Of a stretch of 64,000 bases of DNA, positions 54,546 to 63,912 are shown piece by piece (position 1 is the stretch's first letter; each line of letters starts with the position of its first letter). Origin of the DNA: Acidobacteriota bacterium (GTDB lineage: Bacteria > Acidobacteriota > Aminicenantia > Aminicenantales > Saccharicenantaceae); the NCBI GenBank assembly GCA_029569255.1, contig JAKQUO010000045.1, positions 1-64,000 of the forward strand, written 5' to 3'. Made by a program: the position numbers and the translations under genes. The notes below the pieces were generated by a model that ran no database searches, was not told where the DNA came from, and saw only the letters and a list, made by a program, of their open reading frames with translations.

Positions 54546-54670
54546 AATATAGACCGCAAAAGCCGTTTTGTCAAGGGCCGAGCGAACATTTCCGGTCTTT
54601 CTCCCCTCTCCGGGAGACCGGTCCGAGGCGGCGCCCCGCCGCGACGCGGGGTCGAAGGCGGCCGGGTTCT

Positions 54671-55543
54671 TTATCGGGGCCTGAGGAAGACGAGGCGCTG
54701 CCGGCCTGTCTCGGCGTCCTCGACGAAGAGGACGACATGCGGCGGCGACCAGACGGCGCCGGCGGCGAGCGGGCCGCCGGCCCGGAACCGGCCGACCTGT
54801 TTGCCGGTCCTCATCTCCAAGGCCGTCACGTCGGGGGAGGCCGACGAGACGAGGACGAGCGGACCGGCGGCGGCGAGCGGGTAGATGATCCGCGAGGGGA
54901 CGCTTTCCCAGTCCAGGATCGAGCCGCCCCGCGCGGCCAGGAAATAGACGACGCTGTCGGAGGCCGGGACGGCGGCCGTGCCGTCTTTGACGACGGCCGG
55001 GTGGAGGGGCGCGCCCTGGAGCCGGCGCGACCAGGCGGTCTTGCCGGTCGCGGCTTTGAGGCAATAGAACATGCCTTTCTCGGTGCCGAAGTAGATACGG
55101 CCCGACGCGACGGCCGGGCCGGCGGCGATCGGCGCGGCGGCGGCGAATTCCCATGTCATCTTGCCTTCGGCGCCGAAGGCCCGCAGGCGGTCGCCCTCGA
55201 CCCGGAGGAGCGGCGTTTCCGGCCCTGTCCGGACGGCCCCGCCGCCGGCCGGAGCGGGCTTGAGGGTTGCCTCCGCCTCCGCCGGGCCCGGGCGGCGCCA
55301 AAGGACAGCCTGTGAGGGGGCCTCGACCGCCGTGAGGAAACCGTCGTCCGTGGCGAAGGTCACGACCCCGTTGCGGGCCCGGGGCTGGCCGACGACGCGG
55401 CCCTCGATCTCGAGCGCCCCCACCTCGACAAGGGGGAAGCGCAGCGGGAACGGATCGACCAGGGGCTGGCGGGCCGGACCGGCGCAGGCGGACAGGACCG
55501 CGGTCGCCGCGATGATCGTGACGTACTTGCCGAGCCCGTTCAT
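54671..55543 (-). CDS. PQQ-type beta-propeller repeat lipoprotein
   Basis: 290 residues. Lipobox VLSACAG. Repeating blades (GRVVGQPRARNGVVTFATDD, AVASGRIYFGTEKGMFYCLK then AATGKTAWSRRL, and VTALEMRTGKQVGRFRAGGP) follow the PQQ/BamB-like propeller pattern. Fewer blades are visible than in BamB and the protein is about 100 residues shorter, so a different scaffold role is likely. Single gene; the 127 nt between it and fur hold nothing beyond the Fur box and promoter. Confidence 0.8.
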   Translation of the reverse strand: MNGLGKYVTIIAATAVLSACAGPARQPLVDPFPLRFPLVEVGALEIEGRVVGQPRARNGVVTFATDDGFLTAVEAPSQAVLWRRPGPAEAEATLKPAPAGGGAVRTGPETPLLRVEGDRLRAFGAEGKMTWEFAAAAPIAAGPAVASGRIYFGTEKGMFYCLKAATGKTAWSRRLQGAPLHPAVVKDGTAAVPASDSVVYFLAARGGSILDWESVPSRIIYPLAAAGPLVLVSSASPDVTALEMRTGKQVGRFRAGGPLAAGAVWSPPHVVLFVEDAETGRQRLVFLRPR

Positions 55544-55754
55544 GGCGCCGGTATTATATTACAGGACTCTCGAAAAGCCCCTGAACGTCACCGCCAAGGC
55601 GAGGCGTTCCCGGAAGAGCCGGCCCCCGGCCGAGAAGCCCGGGAAGAGGGTCGGTCCGAACTCGCCGGGGCCCTGTCCCCCCGGGACGGCCCCGCCGACA
55701 GGCCTTTTTGCGCCGCCGCGCGTTTGCTGGTATCATCCCGGCTGAGAGCCGGGC

Positions 55755-55952
55755 ATGGTCAACTACATCCTCCTGTACAAGATCCGCCGCATCGTCAAGA
55801 AGATCCTCAAGGACAAGATCGCCGACGACGAGATCTCCACGACGCCGAAGTCGTGCATCGGCTGCCTGGCCGACGACATCGGCTGGGAGATCTATTACCT
55901 GCTGAAAGAGCGCGAGGACAAGGACGCGCCCCGGCCGCCCGCCGAGGGCTGA
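55755..55952 (+). CDS. Small protein of unknown function with CxxC
   Basis: 65 residues: a basic amphipathic start (YILLYKIRRIVKKILKDKIA), then TPKSCIGCLADDIGWEIYYL with a CxxC pair, and an acidic tail. No family recognised. A TATCAT -10-like hexamer lies upstream (about 55731). The open frame, codon use and conserved-looking CxxC make it likely real. It converges on rarA with 3 nt between the stops. Confidence 0.6.
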   Translation: MVNYILLYKIRRIVKKILKDKIADDEISTTPKSCIGCLADDIGWEIYYLLKEREDKDAPRPPAEG

Positions 55953-55955
55953 CCC

Positions 55956-57353
55956 CTAGGGCTTCTTCGCCGTTTCCCGCTCATCGCCCGCTTCCGGGAC
56001 GCCGCCCCCCGCCTTCCCGACGCCCTTCCCTTCCCGTATCCGCGCCTTGAGCCCCTCCCACCATTCGATGCGCTTGCGCATCTCCTTCTCGAAGCCGAGG
56101 TTCCCCGGCTCGTAGTACCGCCGGCCCCGCAGCCGCTCCGGCATGGTCTCCAAGTCCGTCGTGGCCGAGGCGCTGTCGTGGGCGTATCGGTAGTCCCGGC
56201 CGTAGCCGACCTCCTTCATCAGCGCGGTCACGGCGTTGCGGATGCTGAGCGGCACGGGCTCGTGGGGGCTCCGCTCGACCTCTCTCTGGACGGCGCCGTA
56301 GGCCGCGTAGATCCGGTTGCTCTTGGGCGCGGCGGCGAGATAGACGCAGGCCTCGACGAGGGCCAGCTCGCCCTCGGGCGAGCCCAGGAAATCGTAGGCC
56401 TCCTTGGCGTGGAGGGTCAGGGCGAGGGCCTGCGGGTCGGCCAGGCCGACGTCCTCGGAGGCGAAGCGGACCATGCGCCGGGCCACGTAGAGCGGGTCCT
56501 CGCCCGCGGCCAGCATCCGGACGAGCCAATAGAGCGCGGCGTCGACGTCGCTGTTGCGCAGGCTCTTGTGCAGGGCCGAGATGAGGTTGAAGTGCTCTTC
56601 GCCCGACTTGTCGTAGAAGAGCGTCCGCTTCTGGAGGGCCTCCTGGACGTTCTCCATGGTGACGGTCTCGGTCCGGGCCAGGCCGGCCGCGATCTCCAGC
56701 GTGTTCAGGGCCCGGCGGGCGTCTCCGTTGGCGAAGTCGACGAGCATGTCGAGCGCGGCCGGGTCGATCGCGAGGCCCGCCGTCCCGAGACCGTTCTCCT
56801 TGTCCTCCAGGGCGTCGCGGATGATCCTGCCGAGGGCCTCCCGGTCGAGGTCCTTGAGGACGAGGACCCGGGTCCTCGACAGGAGCGGGGCGATGACCTC
56901 GAAGGACGGGTTCTCGGTCGTCGAGCCGAAGAGGACGATGTCGCCCTTCTCGACGTAGGGCAGGAAGGCCGCCTGCTGGGCCTTGTTGAAGCGGTGGATC
57001 TCGTCGACGAACAGGACCATGGGCTTGCCGAAGAGCCTCTTCTGCTGCTCGGCCCGGGCCATGAACTCCTTGACCTCTTTGATCCCCGAGAGGACGGCGC
57101 TGAAGAGCTCGAAGGGCAGGTCGAAGCGGCGGGCCAGCATCATGCCCAGGGTCGTCTTGCCCGACCCCGGCGGGCCCCAGAAGATGATGGAGACGAGGCG
57201 TCCCGACTCGATGAGCTCGGAGAGGAGCTTGCCCTTTCCGAGGAGGTGGTCCTGGCCGTAGACGCGGTCGAAGGTCCGGGGGCGCATCCGCTCGGCGAGC
57301 GGCGTGTGCGTCCCCGGAGCCCGGTCCTTGTTCACGGCCTCGGGGGGCGGCAT
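55956..57353 (-). CDS. rarA: Replication-associated recombination protein A (MgsA)
   Basis: 465 residues, AAA+ clamp-loader-like ATPase acting at stalled forks. Walker A IFWGPPGSGKTTLGMMLARR (about residues 57-76), Walker B VLFVDEIHRFNKAQQAAFLP, sensor 1 LFGSTTENPSFEVIAPLLSR, and the C-terminal tetramer domain (YWLVRMLAAGEDPLYVARRM, then RRYYEPGNLGFEKEMRKRIE) are all in order. A Gly/Lys/Glu-rich tail of about 25 residues is extra. Confidence 0.95.
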   Translation of the reverse strand: MPPPEAVNKDRAPGTHTPLAERMRPRTFDRVYGQDHLLGKGKLLSELIESGRLVSIIFWGPPGSGKTTLGMMLARRFDLPFELFSAVLSGIKEVKEFMARAEQQKRLFGKPMVLFVDEIHRFNKAQQAAFLPYVEKGDIVLFGSTTENPSFEVIAPLLSRTRVLVLKDLDREALGRIIRDALEDKENGLGTAGLAIDPAALDMLVDFANGDARRALNTLEIAAGLARTETVTMENVQEALQKRTLFYDKSGEEHFNLISALHKSLRNSDVDAALYWLVRMLAAGEDPLYVARRMVRFASEDVGLADPQALALTLHAKEAYDFLGSPEGELALVEACVYLAAAPKSNRIYAAYGAVQREVERSPHEPVPLSIRNAVTALMKEVGYGRDYRYAHDSASATTDLETMPERLRGRRYYEPGNLGFEKEMRKRIEWWEGLKARIREGKGVGKAGGGVPEAGDERETAKKP

Positions 57354-57472
57354 CGCGGCCGGATTATATCATATTCCGGCCTCCGTCCCGGCCCGCCCCG
57401 GCCCCCGTGAGGGCGCCCGCGCGCGCCTTGACCGGGATGGCCGAACATGCTAACGTTGGCCCTCGGCATCCG

Positions 57473-57871
57473 ATGAGCAAGAACGCCTCCCCGCCCAACC
57501 CCCTCAAGGACGAGAAGCCGAAGGACAAGCTCGTCTTCAAGGTCGACGAGGTCTGCCGCTTGACGGGCGTCGACGCGGCCACCCTGGCCGCCTGGGAGGA
57601 GGACTTCCCCTTCTTGAGCGCGGGGCTGACGGGAAGCGGCGAGAAGTTCTTCCGGCGGCAGGACGTGGCCGTGATCGGCCGCATCCGGGAGCTGGCCGCG
57701 TCGAACACGCTGACCAAGGCCGGCATCAAGAGGCGGGTCGAGGAGGAGTTCGGCCTGGCGCCGGCCCATGCGGTCCCGCCCGAGAAGCTCCGCAAGGCCC
57801 TGAGCAACGTCCGCGACGAGCTCCAGGAGATCGTCTCCTCGCTCGGCGGCGGCCGCAAGAAGCGGGCCTGA
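57473..57871 (+). CDS. MerR-type helix-turn-helix protein
   Basis: 132 residues. After a Lys/Pro-rich start, FKVDEVCRLTGVDAATLAAW has the MerR DNA-binding pattern, followed by wing KFFRRQDVAVIGRIRELAAS and TKAGIKRRVEEEFG. A short C-terminal coil (RKALSNVRDELQEIVSSLGG) may dimerise; no effector domain is seen. A TTGACC-17-TAACGT promoter (57428-57456) precedes it. Target unknown. Confidence 0.82.
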   Translation: MSKNASPPNPLKDEKPKDKLVFKVDEVCRLTGVDAATLAAWEEDFPFLSAGLTGSGEKFFRRQDVAVIGRIRELAASNTLTKAGIKRRVEEEFGLAPAHAVPPEKLRKALSNVRDELQEIVSSLGGGRKKRA

Positions 57872-57945
57872 GGCCCTCCCGGCCTGAACCGTTCGCGCAT
57901 CGAGCCGGTCCTTGGGTCCGAGGATGAATCGGGCCCGGTTTCTGT

Positions 57946-57951
57946 TATAAT
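57946..57951 (+). promoter_or_regulatory. -10 hexamer of tRNA-Pro
   Basis: TATAAT, 14 nt before the first base of tRNA-Pro; no clear -35 match. Confidence 0.5.
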
Positions 57952-57965
57952 GGTTGGCCCTGGTC

Positions 57966-58042
57966 CGGGACGTGGCGCAGCCTGGTAGCGCACATGCTTG
58001 GGGTGCATGGGGTCGGCGGTTCGAATCCGCCCGTCCCGACCA
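57966..58042 (+). tRNA. tRNA-Pro (GGG)
   Basis: Acceptor stem CGGGACG/CGTCCCG, discriminator A, encoded CCA, D-arm TGGCGCAGCCTGGTAGCGCA, anticodon loop TTGGGGT (anticodon GGG, reading CCC/CCU), T-loop GGTTCGAATCC. 77 nt. Confidence 0.96.
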
Positions 58043-58097
58043 TCTCATCCCCCGATCGAAACGCTCCGGTACGGACCGGAGCGCCAGGAGAGTGGAC

Positions 58098-58451
58098 ATG
58101 ACGGTGATGAAGAGAGACAAGAGCGCGGAAGACCTGAAGGCCCGGGCCGTCGCCCTCGCCGGGCTGGTCGCCTATCAGGACGGCGCCGTCGTCAGCCGCG
58201 AGGTCGTCAGCCAGCCGACGGGCACGGTGACGGCCTTCGCCTTCGACGCGGGCGAGCAGCTCAGCGAGCACACGGCCCCCTTCGACGCCATGGTCATCGA
58301 CCTCGACGGCGAGGCCGACGTCACGATCGGCGGCCGGAGCAACCGGCTCAAGCCGGGCGAGATGATCATCATGCCGGCCGCGGTGCCGCACGCCCTGAAG
58401 GCGGTCACGCGGTTCAAAATGCTCCTGGTGATGATCAAGAAGCCGGCGTGA
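58098..58451 (+). CDS. Cupin-domain protein
   Basis: 117 residues, one cupin barrel. Motif 1 is FDAGEQLSEHTAPFDAMVID and motif 2 LKPGEMIIMPAAVPHALKAV, with His and Glu positions able to hold a metal. AGGAGA before the ATG fixes the start. The GTGA overlap with surE suggests a shared role, but none is known. Small cupins of this type are often of unknown function. Confidence 0.85.
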   Translation: MTVMKRDKSAEDLKARAVALAGLVAYQDGAVVSREVVSQPTGTVTAFAFDAGEQLSEHTAPFDAMVIDLDGEADVTIGGRSNRLKPGEMIIMPAAVPHALKAVTRFKMLLVMIKKPA

Positions 58452-59248
58452 AGACCCCCGCGAGGGCCGCGGCGGAGCGGCGCCCGGTCATCCTGCTGAC
58501 CAACGACGACGGCTTTTTCCGCGAGACGATCCTGGCCCTGTTCCGGGCCCTCCGCCCGCTCGGCACGACCTACGTCGTGGCCCCGGACCGGGAGCGGAGC
58601 GGCTGCTCCCTGTCCGTCACTCTGCGCCGGCCCTTGCGGGCCCAGCTCGTCAGGCCGCGGGTCTGGGCCGTCGAGGGCACGCCGGTCGACTGCGTCTACT
58701 TCGCCCTCCAGAAGTTCCTGCCGCGGCGCCCCGACCTCATCGTCTCGGGCATGAACCCCGGCCCGAACCTGGGCCAGCAGGACATCAACTACTCGGGCAC
58801 GGTGGCCGGGGCCATCCAGGGGACGTTCCACGGCATCCCCTCGATCGCGGTCTCGCTCCTGGCCGACGCCAAGGGCCGCTTCGACCTGGGCCACGCCGCC
58901 GGCGTCGTCCGGGCCATCGCCGCCGACGTCCTGGCGAACGGCCTGCCCGCGGGGACGGCCCTCAACGTCAACATCCCGCCGCCGCCCGTCCAGGGCGTCA
59001 AGGTCACGCGCCTGGGCTGGAAGTTCTACGACCCGGAGATCATCGAGAAGCTCGACCCGCGCCACTCGTCGTACTACTGGATCGGGACGGGGACGCCGCG
59101 CCGGGTCGGCGACGCGGGGACGGACGTCGTGGCCGCCCATGCCGGCTACATCTCGCTGACGCCCCTGCACACCGACATGACCGCCCCCCGCGCGCTGCGC
59201 GCGGCGGGTCTGCGCCGGCTCGCCCGCGCCCTCGCCGCCTCGGATTAG
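58448..59248 (+). CDS. surE: 5'/3'-nucleotidase SurE
   Basis: 266 residues. Metal-dependent survival-protein phosphatase. Asp20-Asp21 in ILLTNDDGFF, Ser in DRERSGCSLSVTLRRPL, and SGMNPGPNLGQQDINYSGTV (with the catalytic Asn) are the family motifs. GTG start overlaps the cupin stop. Its TAG shares bases with the TAA of the convergent DedA gene. Confidence 0.94.
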   Translation: MKTPARAAAERRPVILLTNDDGFFRETILALFRALRPLGTTYVVAPDRERSGCSLSVTLRRPLRAQLVRPRVWAVEGTPVDCVYFALQKFLPRRPDLIVSGMNPGPNLGQQDINYSGTVAGAIQGTFHGIPSIAVSLLADAKGRFDLGHAAGVVRAIAADVLANGLPAGTALNVNIPPPPVQGVKVTRLGWKFYDPEIIEKLDPRHSSYYWIGTGTPRRVGDAGTDVVAAHAGYISLTPLHTDMTAPRALRAAGLRRLARALAASD

Positions 59249-59883
59249 CGCCTCCGGCGGCGGCGGACGCATTCGACCGCCATCGGCGCCGTCGAGACGG
59301 CGACGATGGCGACGATGGCCAGGGAATAGTTGTTCTTGATCAGGGGGATGTTGCCGAAGAAGAAGCCCGCTCCCGTGAGCAGCGCGACCCAGGCGATCCC
59401 GCCGGCGACGTTGAAGGTCAGGAAGCGTCCGTAGGACATCCGGCCCACCCCGGCGACGAGCGGCGCGAACGAGCGGACGATGGGCACGAACCGGGCGATG
59501 ACGATGGTCTTGCCGCCGTGCCTCTCGTAGAAGGCGTGGGTGCGGTCGAGGTATTCCCTCTTGAAGAAGCGGGCGTCCTCCTTGCTGAAGACCTTCGGGC
59601 CGAGGCGATGGCCGATCCAGTAGTTGACGGTGTCGCCGATGATGGCCGCCGCCGAGAGGAGGAGGAGCAGGACGCGGATGTCCAGGGCCTCGAGCGCGGC
59701 GAAGGTCCCGGCCGCGAAGAGCAGCGAATCGCCGGGCAGGAACGGCATGACCACGAATCCCGTCTCGACGAAGATGACGGCGAACAGGACGCCGTAGGTC
59801 CAGGCGCCGCACTGCTGGATGACGGCGCTCAGGTAGCGGTCGAGATGCAGGACGATGTCGGCGATCTTCCCGAGGAGGTCCAT
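59245..59883 (-). CDS. DedA-family membrane protein
   Basis: 212 residues. FVETGFVVMPFLPGDSLLFA and the amphipathic arm with GGKTIVIARFVPIVRSFAPL are the DedA (SNARE-associated) signature; RxxxR near 130 is intact. About five membrane helices. DedA proteins recycle undecaprenyl-phosphate or other lipids and support envelope homeostasis. Stop codons of this gene and surE overlap by 3 bases. Confidence 0.93.
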   Translation of the reverse strand: MDLLGKIADIVLHLDRYLSAVIQQCGAWTYGVLFAVIFVETGFVVMPFLPGDSLLFAAGTFAALEALDIRVLLLLLSAAAIIGDTVNYWIGHRLGPKVFSKEDARFFKREYLDRTHAFYERHGGKTIVIARFVPIVRSFAPLVAGVGRMSYGRFLTFNVAGGIAWVALLTGAGFFFGNIPLIKNNYSLAIVAIVAVSTAPMAVECVRRRRRR

Positions 59884-59967
59884 GGCCCCCTACTATACAG
59901 AGGACATGGGCCGGAATCAATTGCGCGGGAGGGGTGGCGGCGCCCGGCTCCCCCGGACGCCCTGTGG

Positions 59968-59973
59968 TAAGAT
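59968..59973 (+). promoter_or_regulatory. -10 hexamer directly before radical SAM gene
   Basis: TAAGAT ends 6 nt before the GTG at 59980; no Shine-Dalgarno. Consistent with a leaderless transcript; no clear -35. Confidence 0.45.
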
Positions 59974-59979
59974 AGGGCC

Positions 59980-60939
59980 GTGACGCGGAACGGCCGCAAG
60001 ATCGGGCTCGTCGAGAAGGCCCTGGCCCGCCTCTCCCCTCTCGAGACGAGCTGCGCGCTCTGCCCCCGCGACTGCCGGGTCGACCGGACCCGGGCCGCCG
60101 CGGGCGTCTGCCGGACGGGCCGGACGGCTTCGGTCTCGCACGCCCTGCTCCACTTCGGCGAGGAGCCGGTCATCAGCGGACGGAGAGGGTCGGGGACGGT
60201 CTTCTTCACCGGCTGCAACCTCAAGTGCCTGTTCTGCCAGAACTACCAGCTGAGCTGGCTCCTCGAGGGCGAGGCGGCGAGCGACGAGGCCCTGGCCGGC
60301 ATGATGCTCGACCTCCAGGCGAAGGGCGCCCACAACATCAACCTGGTCTCGCCGACCCACGTCGTCCTGCCCGTCCTGCGGGCCCTGCGGCTGGCCCTGG
60401 ACGGGGGGCTCGCGGTCCCTCTCGTCTGGAACTCCAACGGCTACGACAGCCTCGAGGTCGTCCGGGCCCTCGAGGGCATCGTCGACGTCTACCTCCCCGA
60501 CCTGAAGTATCACGCCCCCGCCCTCTCCGGGCGCTACTCGGGCGCGGCCGATTATTTCGAGAAGGCCTCCGAGGCGGTCCGGGAGATGTCCCTCCAGCGG
60601 CCGGTCCTCGACCTCGGCCCGGACGGAACGGCCCGCCGCGGCCTGGTCGTGCGGCACCTCGTCCTGCCCGGCGCGGTCGAGGACACCCTCGCCCTGCTGG
60701 GCTGGATGAAGGAGGCCCTCTCGCCGCACATCGGGCTGAGCCTGATGAGCCAGTACCACCCCTGTTTCAAGGCCCCGGAGGAGGTCCGGAGGCCTGTCTC
60801 CCCCGAAGAATACCGCCGGGCGGCCGACGAGGCCCTGGCTCTCGGTTTCGGCCACCTGTTCCTCCAGCCGGAGCCCTTCCGGCCGGACGAACACCTCGTC
60901 CCGGATTTCCGAAGGGACAAGCCCTTCCGCTGGAAGTGA
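59980..60939 (+). CDS. Radical SAM protein, PflX/COG1313 type
   Basis: 319 residues. The SAM cluster motif is CNLKCLFC (Cys79, 83, 86) in FFTGCNLKCLFCQNYQLS. A second N-terminal cysteine group, CALCPRDCRVDR plus GVCRTG (Cys25, 28, 32, 44), is typical of this pyruvate-formate-lyase-activase-like subfamily. VYLPDLKYHAPALSGRYSGA and VVRHLVLPGAVEDTLALLGW are further conserved pieces. Substrate unproven; no glycyl radical enzyme is nearby. Confidence 0.88.
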   Translation: MTRNGRKIGLVEKALARLSPLETSCALCPRDCRVDRTRAAAGVCRTGRTASVSHALLHFGEEPVISGRRGSGTVFFTGCNLKCLFCQNYQLSWLLEGEAASDEALAGMMLDLQAKGAHNINLVSPTHVVLPVLRALRLALDGGLAVPLVWNSNGYDSLEVVRALEGIVDVYLPDLKYHAPALSGRYSGAADYFEKASEAVREMSLQRPVLDLGPDGTARRGLVVRHLVLPGAVEDTLALLGWMKEALSPHIGLSLMSQYHPCFKAPEEVRRPVSPEEYRRAADEALALGFGHLFLQPEPFRPDEHLVPDFRRDKPFRWK

Positions 60940-60970
60940 CGGCCGACGGCCGGGGGGCTCGGCCTTCCTC

Positions 60971-61828
60971 CTAGGGCAGGCCCGGCGTGGAGGCCTTGGG
61001 CCGGGGCAGCCGCGAGGCGGCGATGCCCAGGGCGGCGGCGACCTCCCGGATCTTCCCCTGCACGGCCGTGACGCCGCGCGGGCCCATGCGCAGGAGCTGC
61101 TTCTGGGCCGCGCTCAGGCCCTCGAGCGCCGGGTCGGTCATGGCGTAGCTCAGGACCTTCTGTTCCAGCCCGACAGGGCCTTCGACGACCGGCGTCCCGA
61201 GGAGCTCGGCCATGGCCCGGACGAGCGTGTCGTCGAAATCGACGCCGGGATAGCCGAGCTCGTCGTAGGCCTCCCGGATGAGCGGCTTGACGGCCCGGTA
61301 AAGGCGGGCGGCCGCGGCCGCGTCCAGGGACCCGGCGGCCCGGACGAGCGGCTCGTAGCGGGCGTAGGAGGCGGGATCGATCGCCGTCCCGGACCTCGAG
61401 CGGGTGGCGCGGAAGGCGCCCTGGGGGGCGAAGAAATCGACGTGCGGCCTCGGGCTGAGCCCGTTGGCCACGTTGTCGACCGCGACGACGAACTTGCGGA
61501 CGAGGTCCTTCGTGAGCAGCCACTTGGCGAAGTCGGGGTCCGCCGACAGGGCCGCCGCGAACTCGCGGACGGCCGCGTCGCTCTCGTCCAGACCGACGGC
61601 CGGGAAGGCCAGCGGCTCGAGGGCCGGGCCGCCGGGCGGCGGTTCCTCCGCGGCCGGCGCCGCGGCCGCGGCGGCCGGCGCCGGTTCCGCCGCGGGCGCC
61701 GCCTTCTTCATGAAAACGAAGTAATAGGCGGCCCCGGCGGCCGCGAGGAGGGCGAGGAGCGCGACGGCCAGCCCCCGGACCTTTCGGGGCTCCTCGGTCG
61801 GTTCCCGGTCGAGATCGAGGTCGTCCAT
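60971..61828 (-). CDS. DUF3014-type anchored protein
   Basis: 285 residues: an acidic cytosolic start, one membrane helix (GLAVALLALLAAAGAAYYFV), an Ala/Pro linker, then the DUF3014 domain (SDAAVREFAAALSADPDFAK, WLLTKDLVRKFVVAVDNVAN, YELGYPGVDFDDTLVRA-like). Periplasmic domain of unknown function found in proteobacteria and acidobacteria. Single gene. Confidence 0.83.
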   Translation of the reverse strand: MDDLDLDREPTEEPRKVRGLAVALLALLAAAGAAYYFVFMKKAAPAAEPAPAAAAAAPAAEEPPPGGPALEPLAFPAVGLDESDAAVREFAAALSADPDFAKWLLTKDLVRKFVVAVDNVANGLSPRPHVDFFAPQGAFRATRSRSGTAIDPASYARYEPLVRAAGSLDAAAAARLYRAVKPLIREAYDELGYPGVDFDDTLVRAMAELLGTPVVEGPVGLEQKVLSYAMTDPALEGLSAAQKQLLRMGPRGVTAVQGKIREVAAALGIAASRLPRPKASTPGLP

Positions 61829-61893
61829 GCCTTTTCTCCCTTCGGAGGCCGCCTCCCATTATACCCCAAACCGGCGGCCGAAGCGTCCGGTTC

Positions 61894-61986
61894 AAGACGG
61901 GGTCAAACCTTTAAAAGTTTGATTTTCTCTTCAGACCGGGGACGGGCCGAGAAGAAAATCGAACTTTTAAAGGGTCGACCCCTCTT
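61894..61986. repeat. Long palindromic repeat, family A copy 3
   Basis: Left arm AAGACGGGGTCAAACCTTTA, right arm ending in GGGTCGACCCCTCTT, about 25-nt centre that shares CCGG...GGGCCGAGA with copy 1. The right arm encodes EGSTL and the stop codon of the ABC-F gene. Confidence 0.85.
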
Positions 61987-63847
61987 CGTCGAGGTCGCGC
62001 ATGCGGGCGTCGAAGCCGGCCTTCCGGGCCTCGTATTCGGCCGTGGTCTTCTCCAGCTCGTCGAGCAGGGCGTCGATCGCCTTCTTCGCCGCATGCATGG
62101 CCTTGGAGACCTCGACGACCCTGGCCCCCTGCCGCCCCTCGGAGGCCTTGACCAGGGCGGCGTTGAGCTCGCGCAGGGACGCTTCGTGCGCTTCGACGCT
62201 CTTCTCGATCCCGGCCAGGCGCGCCTCGAGCGGCCGCAGGGCCCGGGACCGCTCGGCGACGATCTCGGAGCGCAGCCGCCGCAGCTCCTTGGGCGTCCAT
62301 TTCGGCCGCTCCTCCCCCGGCGCGGACGGCGGCGGCCCGGCGGGGACCGGGCCCTGCATGAGCTCGTCCCGCCAGCCGACCTTGTCCAAGAACCTCTGGT
62401 AGCCGCCCTCGTAAACGACGATGTCGTCGTTGTCGAAGACGACCAGCCGGTCGGCCAGGGCGTGGAGGAACATCTCGTTGTGGGTGACCATGACCACGGC
62501 CCCGTCGAAGGCGTCGATGGCCTCGAGCAGGGCGTCGTTCGACTCGATGTCGAGGTGGTTGGTCGGCTCGTCGAGAAGGAGGAGGTTGAGCGGCGCGGCG
62601 ATGAGCCGGCCCAGGAGGACGCGGCTCTTCTCCCCGCCCGACAGGACCTTGATCCGTTTGAGGGCGTCGTCGCCCTCGAACATCATGCCGCCGGCGATGA
62701 ACCGGGCCCGCTTGGGGTCGCCCTCCGGGTCGGCCGAGGCGATCTCGTCGAGGACGGTGTTGCCCTCGGCCAGGGTCGAGATGTGGGTCTGCTCGAAATA
62801 GCCCGGGGCGACCGACTGCGGCATGTCGATCCGGCCCGTCAGCGGCTCGAGGTCGCCGGCCAGGAGGCGGAGGAGCGTCGTCTTGCCCCGGCCGTTCCGG
62901 CCGATGACGAAGACCCGGTCCTTGGCCCCGATGCTGATGGTGAACCGCCGAATGAGCGGCCGGCCGGGCGCGTAGGCGAAGGACAGGTCGCGGACGTCCA
63001 GGGCGTACTTGTGGTGGCCCGCCTTCTCGGCGAAAGCGAACTCCAGGTTCTTGATCTCCTCGAGCTTCTCCCGCTTCTCCATCTTCTCCAGCGACTTGAC
63101 CCGGGACTGGACGAGGCCGCCCAGACGGGCCTTGGCCCGGAACCGGGTGATGAACAGCTCCATCTCCTTCATCTTGCGCTCGTCGTTGACGCGCGTCTTC
63201 TCGTAGATCTCCTCCTCGGCGGCGATCTGCTCGTAGTACTTGCCCGTGTCCCCTTCGACCTTGCGGACCTTGCGCCGGTGGATGCCCAAGACGTGGGTGA
63301 CGACGCTGTCCATGAAGCTGCGGTCGTGGGTGATGAGCATGAGCTCGCCCGTCCAGGCCGTCAGGAACCGCTCCAGCCAGCGGATCGAGGTGATGTCGAG
63401 GTAGTTGCTGGGCTCGTCGAGGAGGAGCATCTGGTAGTCGCCGACCAGGGCCTTGGCCAGGTTGAGGCGGACCTGGTAACCGCCCGAGAGCTCGGACGGC
63501 CTCTTCTCCAGGTCGGCCGCGTCGAAGCCGAGCCCCGACAGGACCTTTTCGACCCGCCAGGCCTCGCTTTCGGCGTCGTGGGGCAGGGCCTTGCATCCCT
63601 CGGCCAGGACGGTCGGCTCGGTGAATCGCACCCGCTGCTCGACGTAGCCGACGCGGTATTTGCGGGGCCTGGTGATCGTGCCCGCGTCGGGCTCCTCCTC
63701 GCCGACGATCATCCGGAACAGGGTCGTCTTGCCGTGGCCGTTGCGGCCGACGACGCCGACCCGTTCGCGGCGGTTGACCTTGAAGGCGATCGAGTCGAAG
63801 AGGGCCTGCTTGCCGTAGCTCTTGGAGAGGTTGTCGACGACGATCAT
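61967..63847 (-). CDS. ABC-F family ATPase
   Basis: 626 residues with two ABC domains and no membrane part. NBD1: GVVGRNGHGKTTLFRMIVGE (Walker A), LSGGYQVRLNLAKALVGDYQ (signature), LLLDEPSNYLD. A charged linker of about 80 residues follows. NBD2: VIGRNGRGKTTLLRLLAGDL, LSGGEKSRVLLGRLIAAPLN, LLLDEPTNHLDIESNDALLE. A C-terminal coiled coil of about 80 residues resembles Uup. ABC-F proteins act on ribosomes. The stop codon comes from a palindromic repeat. Confidence 0.94.
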   Translation of the reverse strand: MIVVDNLSKSYGKQALFDSIAFKVNRRERVGVVGRNGHGKTTLFRMIVGEEEPDAGTITRPRKYRVGYVEQRVRFTEPTVLAEGCKALPHDAESEAWRVEKVLSGLGFDAADLEKRPSELSGGYQVRLNLAKALVGDYQMLLLDEPSNYLDITSIRWLERFLTAWTGELMLITHDRSFMDSVVTHVLGIHRRKVRKVEGDTGKYYEQIAAEEEIYEKTRVNDERKMKEMELFITRFRAKARLGGLVQSRVKSLEKMEKREKLEEIKNLEFAFAEKAGHHKYALDVRDLSFAYAPGRPLIRRFTISIGAKDRVFVIGRNGRGKTTLLRLLAGDLEPLTGRIDMPQSVAPGYFEQTHISTLAEGNTVLDEIASADPEGDPKRARFIAGGMMFEGDDALKRIKVLSGGEKSRVLLGRLIAAPLNLLLLDEPTNHLDIESNDALLEAIDAFDGAVVMVTHNEMFLHALADRLVVFDNDDIVVYEGGYQRFLDKVGWRDELMQGPVPAGPPPSAPGEERPKWTPKELRRLRSEIVAERSRALRPLEARLAGIEKSVEAHEASLRELNAALVKASEGRQGARVVEVSKAMHAAKKAIDALLDELEKTTAEYEARKAGFDARMRDLDEEGSTL

Positions 63848-63912
63848 GGAACGGCGCCTGTCCTGCCGGGATCGACCATTATAGCAGACCGGCCGCGGCG
63901 GCGGCCCGGCGG

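Noticed and set aside
57354-57472. Longer start for the MerR-like gene at 57407
   Set aside because: It would run across the promoter-like TTGACC/TAACGT pair, and the added residues show no conserved pattern.
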